Part shown: positions 45,219 through 54,364 of the stretch, one piece after another
Layout: every line of letters starts with the position of its first letter
How positions within the stretch are numbered: position 1 is the first letter of the stretch
Program-made: the position numbers and the translations under genes
Notes under the pieces: model-generated
The model's input: only the letters and a program-made list of their open reading frames with translations
Told to the model about the DNA's origin: nothing
The model's database searches: none
Assembly: GCF_013393945.1 (NCBI RefSeq)
Contig: NZ_CP040297.1
Span: 5,178,001-5,242,000, forward strand
Direction: 5' to 3'
DNA length: 64,000 nt
Source: Nostoc sp. TCL26-01
GTDB lineage: Bacteria; Cyanobacteriota; Cyanobacteriia; Cyanobacteriales; Nostocaceae

Positions 45219-46562
45219 TTACAAAGTATAGGTAAAATTATTGACTAACATTCCTGGAACTAGGCTACCTCCCAATTGACGATTTTCGTAGGTTCCCACC
45301 TCTGGAATAAATTCTTGAAAGGTGGTCAAATCTATCAGATTTTCTCCCCAGAAGCGGTAGAGGCTTTCGTCAAAACGGAGGTTTTCGATAGGGGCGATAA
45401 TTTCGCCATTTTCCACCCAAAAGCAAGCGTAACGGGTCATACCTGTAATTCTACCCGTGGGGCGATCGCTCCAATTTAAGTAATGTAAATTTGCTACATA
45501 TAAGCCTGTATCTAAACTTGATAAAATCTGCTCATCAGCTAAATTTCCTGGGTTGATTTCTGGCGCACGTAAAGTTTCGGAACTATTAGCAGCGTTTGCA
45601 GTTTTTTGATATTCTTTGGCAGTCCGTGAATTAATAAGGGTATTAACTAGAATTCCTTTTTCTATTATTGGTAATTCTGGTACAGCAATTTCTCCCAGTT
45701 CATTAAATCGTGGTACTAAACCCCGTTGAAAGTTTTCTTTTAAACTGAAGGTGCTAGAAAGTTGTTTCTCTTGTCGTGAGAGGGTAGCTAGGGCGCTATT
45801 ACCTTGTTGTAAATCTGCTTCACTCAAAGCACCCCATGATAGCATCCCCAATAAATCAGCAACAGCCGCCGGGGCAAAATAAGTTTTATATTCTCCCTTG
45901 GGTAATTTTTTGGGTGGATGAGCAAGCATATGTAATTGCTGTTTAGCTTGGCTAATTTTGCCTGTGTATGCTGCTGTATTCCAATCACTCCCAGCAAATG
46001 TACCTTTAACAGCTTGTCCGGAGTTAGTAAATAAAGAATAATCTAAGGTGAAAGAATCAGTAGCAAACCAGTGTTTTTGTCCACTAGAATCACCATAAGC
46101 TCTAATGACTAAACCCCCAGCGTATATACCTGTAAAATCTAATGTGTTAACGGGATCTAATATATTTGGTACTACGTCTGCTGCTGCTAATAATTTGCCT
46201 GTATTTACTTCTCTACTAGTATTAGTTCCTGATGGCAAAACTAGGTAAGGATCAGTCGGTAACACAAGTAGTTCATCACGTAGTTCTTGCAAGGCTTGAT
46301 ATGTAAGTTGCCAATCTCGCTCCCAATTACCTGTGAAAGGAAGATGACGAAAACTGCTACGCTGATTTGCCATAAGTGTTAGTTCAATCGCACCATCAGC
46401 TACAAAACCCGTTTGTCTAACTTTGGCTTGATTGAACCGAGTAAATTGGCTCTTTTCACTGCTGAGTTTAACAGTAAAGTGTTCATCATCTGCCTTTTTG
46501 AGGAGCAGAGTTTCTAATAGTTGATTAAAACTAATTTCTAACGCTGATAATTCTTCTTTCAT
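45219..46562 (-). CDS. TldE/PmbA-like metallopeptidase subunit
   Basis: The 447-residue protein belongs to the TldD/PmbA superfamily but lacks the HExxxH zinc motif, which marks it as the non-catalytic TldE-type partner. Typical segments are VRQTGFVADGAIELTLMANQ, LPKGEYKTYFAPAAVADLL, ENFQRGLVPRFNELGEIAVP and GRITGMTRYACFWVENGEII. TldD and TldE form a heterodimer that trims unfolded or modified peptides. It lies downstream of tldD, with 245 bases of repeats between them. Confidence 0.9.
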   Translation of the reverse strand: MKEELSALEISFNQLLETLLLKKADDEHFTVKLSSEKSQFTRFNQAKVRQTGFVADGAIELTLMANQRSSFRHLPFTGNWERDWQLTYQALQELRDELLVLPTDPYLVLPSGTNTSREVNTGKLLAAADVVPNILDPVNTLDFTGIYAGGLVIRAYGDSSGQKHWFATDSFTLDYSLFTNSGQAVKGTFAGSDWNTAAYTGKISQAKQQLHMLAHPPKKLPKGEYKTYFAPAAVADLLGMLSWGALSEADLQQGNSALATLSRQEKQLSSTFSLKENFQRGLVPRFNELGEIAVPELPIIEKGILVNTLINSRTAKEYQKTANAANSSETLRAPEINPGNLADEQILSSLDTGLYVANLHYLNWSDRPTGRITGMTRYACFWVENGEIIAPIENLRFDESLYRFWGENLIDLTTFQEFIPEVGTYENRQLGGSLVPGMLVNNFTYTL

Positions 46563-46569
46563 GGAGATA

Positions 46570-46806
46570 ATGCACTGAAGAAGGTAGTGGTGAGTGGTAA
46601 GTGGTGAGTGCTGAGTGGTGAGTGCTGAGTGCTGAGTGGTGAGTGCTGAGTGCTGAGTGGTGAGTGCTGAGTGCTGAGTGCTGAGTGAGGGAGTGAGGGA
46701 GTGAGGGACAAGAAGAAAATCTGTTGACTATTGACTAATGACTAATGACTATTGACCATTGACTATTGACCATTGACCATTGACCATTGACCATTGACCA
46801 TTGACT
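46570..46806. repeat. Dense tandem repeats between tldD and tldE
   Basis: Alternating GTGCTGAGTG/GTGGTGAGTG decamers (about 46590-46690) are followed by GAGGGAGTGA units and by ATTGACT/ATTGACC heptamers up to the tldD stop. This is among the longest mixed arrays in the window. Confidence 0.92.
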
Positions 46807-46807
46807 A

Positions 46808-48247
46808 TTAACTCCCTCCCCCAAAGACTTCTACGTTAGCAAATACACAAACTGGTGAACCATGTCCTACCCAAATTGATTGATTTGGTTCGCCTTTACC
46901 GCAGTAAGGTGTGCCGTACATTTGCCAGTTGGAGTTATCACCGACTTGGATGAGGCTGTGCCAAAATTCGGGTGTGGTGGCGCGATAGTTGGGATTGCGG
47001 AGGGTTTTAGTCAGTTTGCCGTTTTCGATTAATTTGGCATACTCACAACCAAACTGAAATTTATAGCGGCGATCGTCTATTGACCAAGAACGATTGGATT
47101 CCATATAAACGCCATGCTCTATGGTACTAATTATCTCATCAAAGGTAGCGTTTCCAGGTTCTAGGTTCAAGTTAGCCATGCGGTCAATTGGGGGGCGATT
47201 CCAGGAGGATGCACGGGCGCAGGCTACACCAGGAACGTTTGCTCTGGCTTGACTTTCTAAAGAGCCTAAACCTCGTTGCAATATGCCTTCTTTGATTAAG
47301 TATTCTTTTGTGGCAACGGCTCCTGTATCATCAAAACTGTAACTAGCATATTCTCCAGGAACGGTGGGGTCAAAGGTGATGTTCATTAATGGTGAACCAT
47401 AGGCTAGGTTGCCAAAGTCACTGGTGTTGACAAAACTACCGCCGGCGTAGTTGCGCTCATCTCCTAAAATTCTGTCAATTTCTAAGGGATGTCCTACACT
47501 TTCATGAATTTGTAGCATCATTTGGTCTGGTGCTAAAACTAGGTTGGTGCTAATATTTGGGCAATCTTCGGCGGTTAAAAGTTCTAGGGCTTGTGCGCCA
47601 ATTTTCTCTACTTTTTGCCAGAGGTGATCTTGTTTTAATAGTTCTAGTCCACCTTGATAACAGTTGGCTTGCCAACCGTTGTTAGTACGCTGTTGAACTA
47701 TTGCCCCATCTTGGGCGATCGCTCCATAATGAGTCCCTATAGATAAGAATTTCTGATATATTTCGGAACCGTTGCTACTGACGAACCAACTCTCTCTTTC
47801 ACTAGTGGAAGCGCTAGCTGTAGTTTGGACAATTTTGTCGTCAACTTTCAGGGTTTGGCAAATCTGCACAAGTAAATCATTGATTTCTCCTGGACTTAAT
47901 TGATCTAATGGTTCCAAAAATGGTGAGTTATATTCACCCACTACTTTTGGACGTTCAGTTTCTCGGAAGGGGTAAATCCACCACTTACTAGCAGCTAAAG
48001 CTTGTTGGTAAGCAATTTCTGCCGCCGCTTGTAATGATGGTAATTCTAGAGAGTTGGTAGCTGCATAACCCAAAGAACCATTCACCAAGACTTCCAACAT
48101 TGCTCCCATCGTGGTGGATTTGCCGTTAGTTTGCGGCAAAGCATCACGGACATAACGATGAGCTGCATTTTCCTTGACAACTCGAATACCAATCCAATCA
48201 GCAGGGATTTTAAAACTAGCGATCGCTTTTGTTAATTCATTCCACAT
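46808..48247 (-). CDS. tldD: TldD-like zinc metallopeptidase
   Basis: The 479-residue protein has the HExxxH motif in MLQIHESVGHPLEIDRIL, then GERNYAGGSFVN, SYSFDDTGAVATKEYLIKEG and CARASSWNRPPIDRMANLNL, all typical of the TldD active subunit. Two later cysteine-containing segments (FGCEYAKLIENG, GTPYCGKGEPNQ) are conserved in the family. It is expected to pair with the TldE-like product of the gene behind it. The start ATG overlaps no neighbour; cysS ends 14 bases upstream. Confidence 0.93.
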   Translation of the reverse strand: MWNELTKAIASFKIPADWIGIRVVKENAAHRYVRDALPQTNGKSTTMGAMLEVLVNGSLGYAATNSLELPSLQAAAEIAYQQALAASKWWIYPFRETERPKVVGEYNSPFLEPLDQLSPGEINDLLVQICQTLKVDDKIVQTTASASTSERESWFVSSNGSEIYQKFLSIGTHYGAIAQDGAIVQQRTNNGWQANCYQGGLELLKQDHLWQKVEKIGAQALELLTAEDCPNISTNLVLAPDQMMLQIHESVGHPLEIDRILGDERNYAGGSFVNTSDFGNLAYGSPLMNITFDPTVPGEYASYSFDDTGAVATKEYLIKEGILQRGLGSLESQARANVPGVACARASSWNRPPIDRMANLNLEPGNATFDEIISTIEHGVYMESNRSWSIDDRRYKFQFGCEYAKLIENGKLTKTLRNPNYRATTPEFWHSLIQVGDNSNWQMYGTPYCGKGEPNQSIWVGHGSPVCVFANVEVFGGGS

Positions 48248-48261
48248 AATAAATTCAAAAT

Positions 48262-49737
48262 TTAACTTCTATGCCAACGTGTGCCTTGAGGGCTATCAAT
48301 TAGGGTAATACCTTTGGCTTGCAGTTCGTTACGAATGCGATCGCTTTCAGCAAAATTTTTGGCTTTTCTAGCAGCTTGGCGTTGTTGAATTAAATCCTCG
48401 ATGGCTGCATCATTTAAGCCATCTTGTTCCGGTTTTGGGGTTTCTGGTTTGGCGGTTAAGCCAAAAACTGCGGCTAAAGTTACCAGGGTTTGCCATTGTA
48501 TTTCTAATTCTTCCAGGGGTGTTTCGGTTTTCCCCTGATGTACGAAAATATTTTTCTCCCGACGCAGTTCTTTTGCTAACTCAAACAGCACCGCCAACCC
48601 ACCAGGGAAATTAAAATCATCATTCACCGCTTCTTGAAATCGTTCTACATATTCATTGCTGAGTGAGGAAGATGAGATAGCTATTTCCCCTTGTCCCCCA
48701 ATCCCCAGTCCTTCACCAAACAACAACCCTTCCTTGAGGGTATGCCAGCCGTTTGTGGCTGCGGCGATCGCTTCGTCGGTAAAATCGATGGGAGTGCGAT
48801 ATTGAGCTGTCAAAACAAACAACCGCATTGCCATCGGATCTACGCCCCGTGCTAGTAGGTCGCGGATGGTGGTAAAGTTGCCCAAGGATTTAGACATTTT
48901 CTCACCATCGACTTTGACCATACCGTTATGTAGCCAATAAGTTGCTAGGGGTTTACCTGTGACGGCTTCTGATTGGGCAATTTCGTTTTCGTGGTGAGGA
49001 AAAATTAAGTCAGCACCACCAGCATGAATATCTATTGTCTCACCCAGGCGATCGCGTACCATTGCCGAGCATTCGATATGCCATCCTGGACGGCCTGCAC
49101 CCCAAGGTGACTCCCAGGCGGGTTCTCCTGGTTTGGCTGCTTTCCACAGGGCAAAGTCAAAGGGGTCTTTTTTCTTTTGATATTCTGGATCATTAACATT
49201 GACGCGATTCTCCTGCGGAGACGCTGCGCGAACACTCGCACCTGCTTGCATATCCTCTAGCTTGCGTCCTGAAAGTTTGCCATACTCAGCAAATTGCCGC
49301 ACAGCATAGTAAACATCACCGTCAGAGGGGTAGGCGAAACCTTGATTTTCCAACTCGTGAATTAATTTTTGTATCCCATTCATCGTATGAGTAGCACGGG
49401 GATATTCATCTGCTTCCTGGATACCCAACTGTCCCATGTCCTCAAAATAGGCGTTAATGAAGCGTTCCGCTACTGCTTCCATTGATGAATGTTCTTGCCG
49501 CGCCCGATTGAGAATCTTGTCATCGATATCGGTAAAATTTTGGATATAACGGACTTCATAACCGAGAAATTGCAGATAGCGCCGGACTACATCCCAAACA
49601 ATACAAGCTCTAGCATGACCCAAATGGCAGTAGTCGTACACCGTCACACCGCAGTAATACATCTTAACCTTGCCTGGTTCGACTGTCTCAAAGGGTTCTT
49701 GACGACGGGTGAGGGTATTGTAAACATTTAGTGCCAT
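48262..49737 (-). CDS. cysS: Cysteinyl-tRNA synthetase
   Basis: The 491-residue enzyme charges tRNA-Cys. It has the HIGH-type motif CHLGHARACIVWDVV, the zinc-ligand residues of the catalytic domain (CGVTVYDYCH, then GWHIECSAM and HHENEIAQSEA) and the KMSKS loop EKMSKSLGNF. The frame is open to 50055, but the upstream 106 codons run through repeats; homologues begin MALNVYNTLTRRQEPF, the ATG at 49737. Its promoter should lie in the repeat-filled 320-base space that separates it from the divergent CobW gene. Confidence 0.97.
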   Translation of the reverse strand: MALNVYNTLTRRQEPFETVEPGKVKMYYCGVTVYDYCHLGHARACIVWDVVRRYLQFLGYEVRYIQNFTDIDDKILNRARQEHSSMEAVAERFINAYFEDMGQLGIQEADEYPRATHTMNGIQKLIHELENQGFAYPSDGDVYYAVRQFAEYGKLSGRKLEDMQAGASVRAASPQENRVNVNDPEYQKKKDPFDFALWKAAKPGEPAWESPWGAGRPGWHIECSAMVRDRLGETIDIHAGGADLIFPHHENEIAQSEAVTGKPLATYWLHNGMVKVDGEKMSKSLGNFTTIRDLLARGVDPMAMRLFVLTAQYRTPIDFTDEAIAAATNGWHTLKEGLLFGEGLGIGGQGEIAISSSSLSNEYVERFQEAVNDDFNFPGGLAVLFELAKELRREKNIFVHQGKTETPLEELEIQWQTLVTLAAVFGLTAKPETPKPEQDGLNDAAIEDLIQQRQAARKAKNFAESDRIRNELQAKGITLIDSPQGTRWHRS

Positions 49738-49859
49738 AACAGAGTAATGCCGAAATAAGAAGATACGCAATAATAGGGTAAAGCAGCTCGGACATTTGTC
49801 CAGCATCCCTATGCTAGTGTTTTCTGGACTATCTGCGCTACCATTTTGCCCATTGATTG

Positions 49860-50040
49860 AAATGGGGAGTAGGGAAGTGCTGAGTAATGAGTCCTGAGTA
49901 ATGAGTGCTGAGTGCTGATTCTTAATTCTTAATTTTGAATTTTGCGGAAAGTAGGCGGTGTCGGTTTCCGTCCCGCCTAACTTTCCAAGACGAATTTTGA
50001 ATTTTGAATTGATTTCCCCAATCCCCTTCTTGTATTTTCT
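49860..50040. repeat. STRR plus hairpin repeat (TTTTGAATTTTG family), copy 1
   Basis: AGTGCTGAGTAATGAGT units are followed by AATTCTTAATTTTGAATTTT, then a long stem: GGAAAGTAGGCGG (49946-49958) with CCGCCTAACTTTCC (49973-49986), then CAAGACG and a second AATTTTGAATTTTGAATT tail. A second copy at 61525-61602 keeps the architecture with a changed stem sequence. Confidence 0.82.
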
Positions 50041-50059
50041 AACTTTTTGATACATTGCT

Positions 50060-51184
50060 ATGCAATCAGCAGTTACGTCTAATTCTCAACCGATGGATGC
50101 TCCCAAGCAAGGAATGCCAGTAACGATTATTACTGGGTTTCTTGGTAGTGGCAAAACAACTTTACTGAATCATATCCTCAATAACCAACAGGGTTTAAAA
50201 ACTGCCGTTTTGGTGAATGAATTTGGGGAGATCGGCATTGACAACGAGTTAATTGTTTCCACTGATGAGAATATGGTGGAATTGAATAATGGTTGTATTT
50301 GCTGCACTATTAATAATGATTTAGTCGATGCTGTATACAAAGTTTTAGAACGGGAAGAAAAGCTAGATTATTTAGTTGTAGAAACAACTGGACTAGCTGA
50401 TCCTTTGCCAGTAGCCCTGACGTTTTTGGGTACAGAATTGCGGGATTTAACTAGGTTAGATTCGATTATTACTGTAGTTGATGCAGCCAATTACAGCCTG
50501 GATTTATTTAACTCCCAAGCAGCATATAGCCAAATTGCTTATGGTGATGTAATTCTGTTGAACAAAACAGATTTGGTTGATGAAGCCACCTTAAAGGAAT
50601 TGGAGAGCAAAATTAATGAAGTGAAAGAAGGAGCGAGGATTCTCCGGACTCAGCGATCGCAAGTTCCTCTACCTTTAATTCTCAGTGTCGGACTATTTGC
50701 GTCAGATAAATATTTTGATACCGTGGATGACCATAGTCACGACCACCATGACCATGATCATGATCATTCAGACTGTGGTCACGATCATCATGACCATGAT
50801 CATTCTACCTGCGGTCATGACCATCACGACCATGAACATCATCATCACCACTCAGATCATTTAGAAAATGATGGTTTTACCTCAATTTCTTTCCAAAGCG
50901 ATAAACCATTTTCAATTCGCAAGTTTCAATATTTTCTAGATAATCAACTACCAACAAGTATCTTCCGCGCTAAGGGCATTATGTGGTTTGATGAAAGTCC
51001 CAAACGGCATATTTTCCACCTATGCGGTAAACGCTTCACTCTTGATGATGAAGAATGGAAAGGTGAACCCAAAAACCAGATAGTCCTAATTGGTCAAAAC
51101 TTGGATAGAGAAGCGTTACTGACTCAATTAGAAAACTGTCTGTGTCTACCTTCTACAAGTCGAGGTAAGGGTTTTGGAAAATAG
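50060..51184 (+). CDS. CobW/COG0523 GTP-binding metallochaperone with His-rich region
   Basis: The 374-residue GTPase has the P-loop GFLGSGKTT (residues 26-34), the metal-binding GCICC motif (C79, C81, C82), ETTGLADPLPV, and the guanine-specific NKTD near residue 169. Residues about 222-268 are an Asp-His-rich segment with many HDH repeats and two Cys, expected to bind zinc or another transition metal. The C-terminal CobW domain includes RAKGIMWFDESPKRHIFHLC. Such proteins insert or buffer metals, often under Zur control; no Zur site is obvious upstream. Its target enzyme is unknown. Confidence 0.93.
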   Translation: MQSAVTSNSQPMDAPKQGMPVTIITGFLGSGKTTLLNHILNNQQGLKTAVLVNEFGEIGIDNELIVSTDENMVELNNGCICCTINNDLVDAVYKVLEREEKLDYLVVETTGLADPLPVALTFLGTELRDLTRLDSIITVVDAANYSLDLFNSQAAYSQIAYGDVILLNKTDLVDEATLKELESKINEVKEGARILRTQRSQVPLPLILSVGLFASDKYFDTVDDHSHDHHDHDHDHSDCGHDHHDHDHSTCGHDHHDHEHHHHHSDHLENDGFTSISFQSDKPFSIRKFQYFLDNQLPTSIFRAKGIMWFDESPKRHIFHLCGKRFTLDDEEWKGEPKNQIVLIGQNLDREALLTQLENCLCLPSTSRGKGFGK

Positions 51185-51340
51185 GCACTAACTGTTTTAT
51201 TTTTGATAGTTGAAATGTAGGGTGTGTTGTCGCACAGCGCAACGCACCGCCAACAATCTAATAGTGTGGTAAGGCTAAAATGTTGCCAAAAAATTGTAGT
51301 AATTGGAAAGAGTATTTATTTTAACCCAGCAAAAAATATT

Positions 51341-51544
51341 GTAGGTTGGACGAAGCGGATCGAAACCAAACATATATAGCCCGGATTTCTCACGAAATTT
51401 ATCAAACCGAAGTCGAGAGGCTGTAGGGGCGGGTTCACGAGATATTCGTGAATGATTGAAGCATATTTGTAAACCCGCCCCTACCGTTTTGTGAGAAATG
51501 CAGGATGAGAGTGTTGGGTTACGCAAAGCCTCTAAGCAACCTAC
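51341..51544. repeat. Dispersed repeat (GTAGGTTGG/CAACCTAC ends) interrupted by fold-back copy B
   Basis: GTAGGTTGGACGAAGCGGAT near 51342 and GTGTTGGGTTACGCAAAGCC near 51512, closing with CAACCTAC, are the two halves of a common Nostoc palindromic repeat. The fold-back element at 51380-51504 separates them, so it probably inserted into an older repeat. A further small repeat (GTGTGTTGTCGCACAGCGCA) lies at about 51221-51241. Confidence 0.7.
51380..51504. repeat. Fold-back repeat, copy B (core inverted relative to copy A)
   Basis: The same outer flanks and 13-bp inverted repeats (51423-51435 and 51472-51484) as copy A at 8686-8810. The 36-base core (51436-51471) is the exact reverse complement of the core in copy A (8742-8777), while the outer arms keep the same orientation. 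Confidence 0.88.
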
Positions 51545-51981
51545 GTCTAATGCACTACAAATTTGTCAATAGTTTTATATTGACAGATTTTTCATCCCAT
51601 GAGAACCTATATCTAGACGGCAAAATAATCGCACTTCTAAAGCGCTAGTTTTTGGTGTTGTCTCAGCAGCAGAATTTCTAGTTTCCTGCCGAGCTTTGTA
51701 TCATCCCTTCTCTTGAGTATTTGTTTCAACACTGTATCAATCGATTGATTTAGATTTCAACGGTGTGATGAAGTATTTGGATAAATGTTCAGGCGAGGGG
51801 GTGATGCAAAACTTGCTAGGAAGCCAGGAATTCTACGGCTGAGACTTGAACCAAAAAATTTAGCTACAAGAGTATAGGTCGTGAGTAATTACTTTTTGAG
51901 TATTATTTCTTGCATATTACTATGCTTTTGCTAGATGTGTGATTTTGATGCTGTCCAGTAAAAAAATTAAAATATGGACAC
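51545..51981. other. Gene-free region upstream of the NYN gene
   Basis: About 440 bases with no ORF of credible length. I see no strong hairpin or repeat. TATTACTATGCTTTTGC near 51915 is a weak promoter candidate. Confidence 0.4.
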
Positions 51982-52776
51982 ATGAAAATGTCAGACATTC
52001 ATTCAATATCGAACAGACAGAAAACAGATAAAAAATCTCTAATTGCGTTTGCTTCTGATTATCAGAATGTTCGATTAACAATAGATAGCGCTAATTTATT
52101 GCTGGAGTTTGCCAAGTCAAAAGGACGCTTAATTTATAAAAACGTCTATTACAATTCACAATGTGAGAACCAATCTGCTGCAAAAGATAATCTAGCCAGT
52201 TTTAACTTTACCTGGATTAATGTTCCCTGTCCCCTGAAGAATAGTGCTGATAATCAATTGATGGTTGATTGCCTAGAGTATATTCATAGGGATATGTCTC
52301 CAGACGTATTCATTCTTGTATCAGGTGATGGAGATTTTGCAAAGTTAGTGAGTAACCTGCAAAAATTGGGTAAATATGTCATCGTTTTTGCTCGATTTGG
52401 GAATGTAAAAAAAGAACTGAAAGAACTTGCTGATGAATTTCACTTTATAGATGAGTTAGGTCAGTTAGTTAAGCAACAAACCCAGCATCAAAACACGTCT
52501 ATTCAATCCTTCATTGCTTACAATGAAGCTATAAAATATCTAACGGAAGCAATCAAATCTGCCTTAAATAAAAAGAAGCCAACAACATTTCCATACGTTG
52601 ACAACTTGATGCGTCAGCTTTGTCCTCAATATCAGGGCGTTTCCTCTATCTGCAAACCTGATGGCCAGAAATTTAAAAACTTTAGTCAGTTTGTTGATGC
52701 TGCTGTCAAAGATGGTAAAGTACAAAAGCATGATGAGGAATTGTTCTTAATTGAGTTAGACAAATTTGCTGCTTAA
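51982..52776 (+). CDS. NYN-domain protein with OST-HTH/LOTUS domain
   Basis: Residues 15-155 form a NYN (LabA/DUF88, PIN-like) domain: FASDYQNVRLTIDSANLLLE, then the acidic DVFILVSGDGDFAKLVSNLQ and GKYVIVFARFGNVKKELKEL. The aspartates in SDYQN and SGDGDF fit the metal-binding site of this nuclease fold. Residues 180-262 look like an OST-HTH/LOTUS domain (FPYVDNLMRQLCPQY, SQFVDAAVKDGKV), which binds RNA in other proteins. It may act on RNA; LabA relatives influence circadian output in cyanobacteria. ATG 51988 is an alternative start. A terminator follows. Confidence 0.85.
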   Translation: MKMSDIHSISNRQKTDKKSLIAFASDYQNVRLTIDSANLLLEFAKSKGRLIYKNVYYNSQCENQSAAKDNLASFNFTWINVPCPLKNSADNQLMVDCLEYIHRDMSPDVFILVSGDGDFAKLVSNLQKLGKYVIVFARFGNVKKELKELADEFHFIDELGQLVKQQTQHQNTSIQSFIAYNEAIKYLTEAIKSALNKKKPTTFPYVDNLMRQLCPQYQGVSSICKPDGQKFKNFSQFVDAAVKDGKVQKHDEELFLIELDKFAA

Positions 52777-52818
52777 AGCAAATTTTACAAACCCAGTTTA
52801 TTTGCTGAAATGGGTTTA

Positions 52819-52848
52819 TTGAACACCGTAGCTATTGCGGTGTTTTTA
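52819..52848 (+). terminator. Intrinsic terminator after the NYN gene
   Basis: AACACCG and CGGTGTT pair over a 9-base loop and are followed by TTTTT. This is the clearest intrinsic terminator in the window. It lies 43 bases after the NYN stop codon and also ahead of rnc, inside the spurious 5' extension of that frame. Confidence 0.82.
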
Positions 52849-52914
52849 TGTTTAAAGGTAATAGCATTTTTCTACTTCCCAACAGTTAATTTCTGCAATA
52901 AGCAACTTACAAAA

Positions 52915-53592
52915 ATGCACAAACTTCTAATATTCCGTGATGAAAAATTGTTACGCCGGGCGCTTACCCATCGTTCTTATGTGAATGAAAATCCAGAGGA
53001 AGGCGAACACAATGAACGCCTAGAATTTCTTGGCGATGCGGTGTTGAATTTTTTAAGTGGTGAATATCTCTATCGCTCTCATCCAGAAAAGGGAGAAGAT
53101 GAATTAACGAGGCGACGTTCAGCGCTGGTAGATGAGAAGCAACTGGCAAAATTTGCGCTGGAGATAGGTTTAGATTTTAGGATGCGGTTAGGTAAAGGTG
53201 CTATTCGAGATGGTGGCTATCAAAATCCTAATTTGCTCAGTAGTACTTTTGAAGCGGTGATTGGTGCTTATTATTTGGATAATAATTCAGATATTGAAGC
53301 AGTACGAGCCATTGTCGAACCTTTGTTTGCATCTGTACCAGAACAAATTGTGGTGGTGCGCTCAAATGTAGACTCAAAAAATCGGTTTCAGGAGTGGGTA
53401 CAACGTCATATTGCGCCAACTCCACCCAAATATATGACAGTGCAAACGGGTGGTTTGTCTCACGCACCAGAGTTTCAAGCTAAAGTTTTTGTGGGAGAAA
53501 CAGCATATGGTGAAGGTAAAGGACGCAATAAAAAAGAGGCTGAAAAAGCTGCGGCTGAGGATGCTTTGGCTCGGTTGAAAGTAGAAGAATAG
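52915..53592 (+). CDS. rnc: Ribonuclease III
   Basis: The 225-residue protein cleaves double-stranded RNA in rRNA and mRNA processing. The signature NERLEFLGDAVLNFLSGEYL carries the catalytic acidic residues, followed by FEAVIGAYYLDNNSDIEAVR with the second metal-binding glutamate. The C-terminal dsRNA-binding domain shows NRFQEWVQRHIAPTPPKY and GRNKKEAEKAAAEDALARL. The frame is open from 52810, but that part covers the upstream terminator; ATG 52915 gives the usual MHKLLIFRDEKLLRRALTHR start. Confidence 0.95.
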   Translation: MHKLLIFRDEKLLRRALTHRSYVNENPEEGEHNERLEFLGDAVLNFLSGEYLYRSHPEKGEDELTRRRSALVDEKQLAKFALEIGLDFRMRLGKGAIRDGGYQNPNLLSSTFEAVIGAYYLDNNSDIEAVRAIVEPLFASVPEQIVVVRSNVDSKNRFQEWVQRHIAPTPPKYMTVQTGGLSHAPEFQAKVFVGETAYGEGKGRNKKEAEKAAAEDALARLKVEE

Positions 53593-53715
53593 TATTAACG
53601 TGCGGAGCAAAAATATTTACAGTCATTGCGAGCGAACCGTATTGCCTCCACACTCACCTTTTGCCTACAGAATAATCGCTATAATGACCAGATAGATGTG
53701 ATTATAGTGAATCTG

Positions 53716-53904
53716 ATGGAAATCAAAAATATCAAGGAAGAAGCAAGACGGTTAATTGACAAATTGCCGGAAAATTCAACATGGGATGATTTAATGTATG
53801 AAATCTATGTAAGACAAGCAATAGAAGCGGGATTAAGTGATAGTGAAGCGGGAAAAGTCATTTCTGTTGAAGCAGTAAGGACTAAGTTTGGATTGCAACC
53901 TTGA
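53716..53904 (+). CDS. Antitoxin-like small protein (partner of RelE/ParE)
   Basis: The protein from ATG 53716 has 62 residues: MEIKNIKEEARRLIDKLPEN, then WDDLMYEIYVRQAIEAGLSD and a C-terminal tail. This is the common cyanobacterial antitoxin type that precedes RelE/ParE toxins. GTG 53707 is possible. The upstream open stretch from 53626 contains a REP-like TCATTGCGAGCGAACC and should not be coding. Its stop overlaps the toxin start. Confidence 0.88.
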   Translation: MEIKNIKEEARRLIDKLPENSTWDDLMYEIYVRQAIEAGLSDSEAGKVISVEAVRTKFGLQP

Positions 53905-54197
53905 AAGTTTTTTGGACAGAAACAGCCGTTAATCATTTATCCTCGATTTATACCTATATATCTCAAAATTCTCCTCAGTATGCTGAAAGACTTGTTGAAC
54001 GATTAACTCAACGCTCTGAGCAAATCGCTCAATTTCCATTTTCGGGTCGAATTGTCCCAGAATTTGAAACTAAGCAGATTAGAGAAGTTATTGAAGGCTC
54101 TTACCGCATTATTTATTACATTAAGTCTGATCAAATTGATATTCTTGCCGTGCTTCATGGTTCTCAACAAATTGAATCTATGATTGATGAAACATAA
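53901..54197 (+). CDS. RelE/ParE family toxin
   Basis: The 98-residue protein starts with TTG at 53901, overlapping the antitoxin stop by four bases. It has the ParE pattern: VFWTETAVNHLSSIYTYISQ, a helix with AERLVERLTQR, FPFSGRIVPEFETKQIREVI and the final strands YRIIYYIKSDQIDILAVLHG. Family toxins cut ribosome-bound mRNA (RelE) or poison gyrase (ParE). This one has the ParE-like YRIIY-x-IVHG arrangement, so gyrase is the likelier target. Confidence 0.92.
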   Translation: MKVFWTETAVNHLSSIYTYISQNSPQYAERLVERLTQRSEQIAQFPFSGRIVPEFETKQIREVIEGSYRIIYYIKSDQIDILAVLHGSQQIESMIDET

Positions 54198-54364
54198 AGA
54201 AAATCGATGCAAGAGTGTAAAGTGTAGAGAAAATAAGCCATCTACAAGGGAAAGCCAGTCTCACAGAGAACAGGCTTTGTAAAAAATACTCGCCACACAG
54301 CAAGGTAAAAGTCAGAATTTGGGCATCCTAACACTAAGTAGTCAAATTTTTCTATTTGCCCCCT

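Noticed and set aside
49738..50055. Upstream extension of cysS
   Set aside because: It covers heptamer and hairpin repeats; CysS homologues begin at the MALNVYNTL position.
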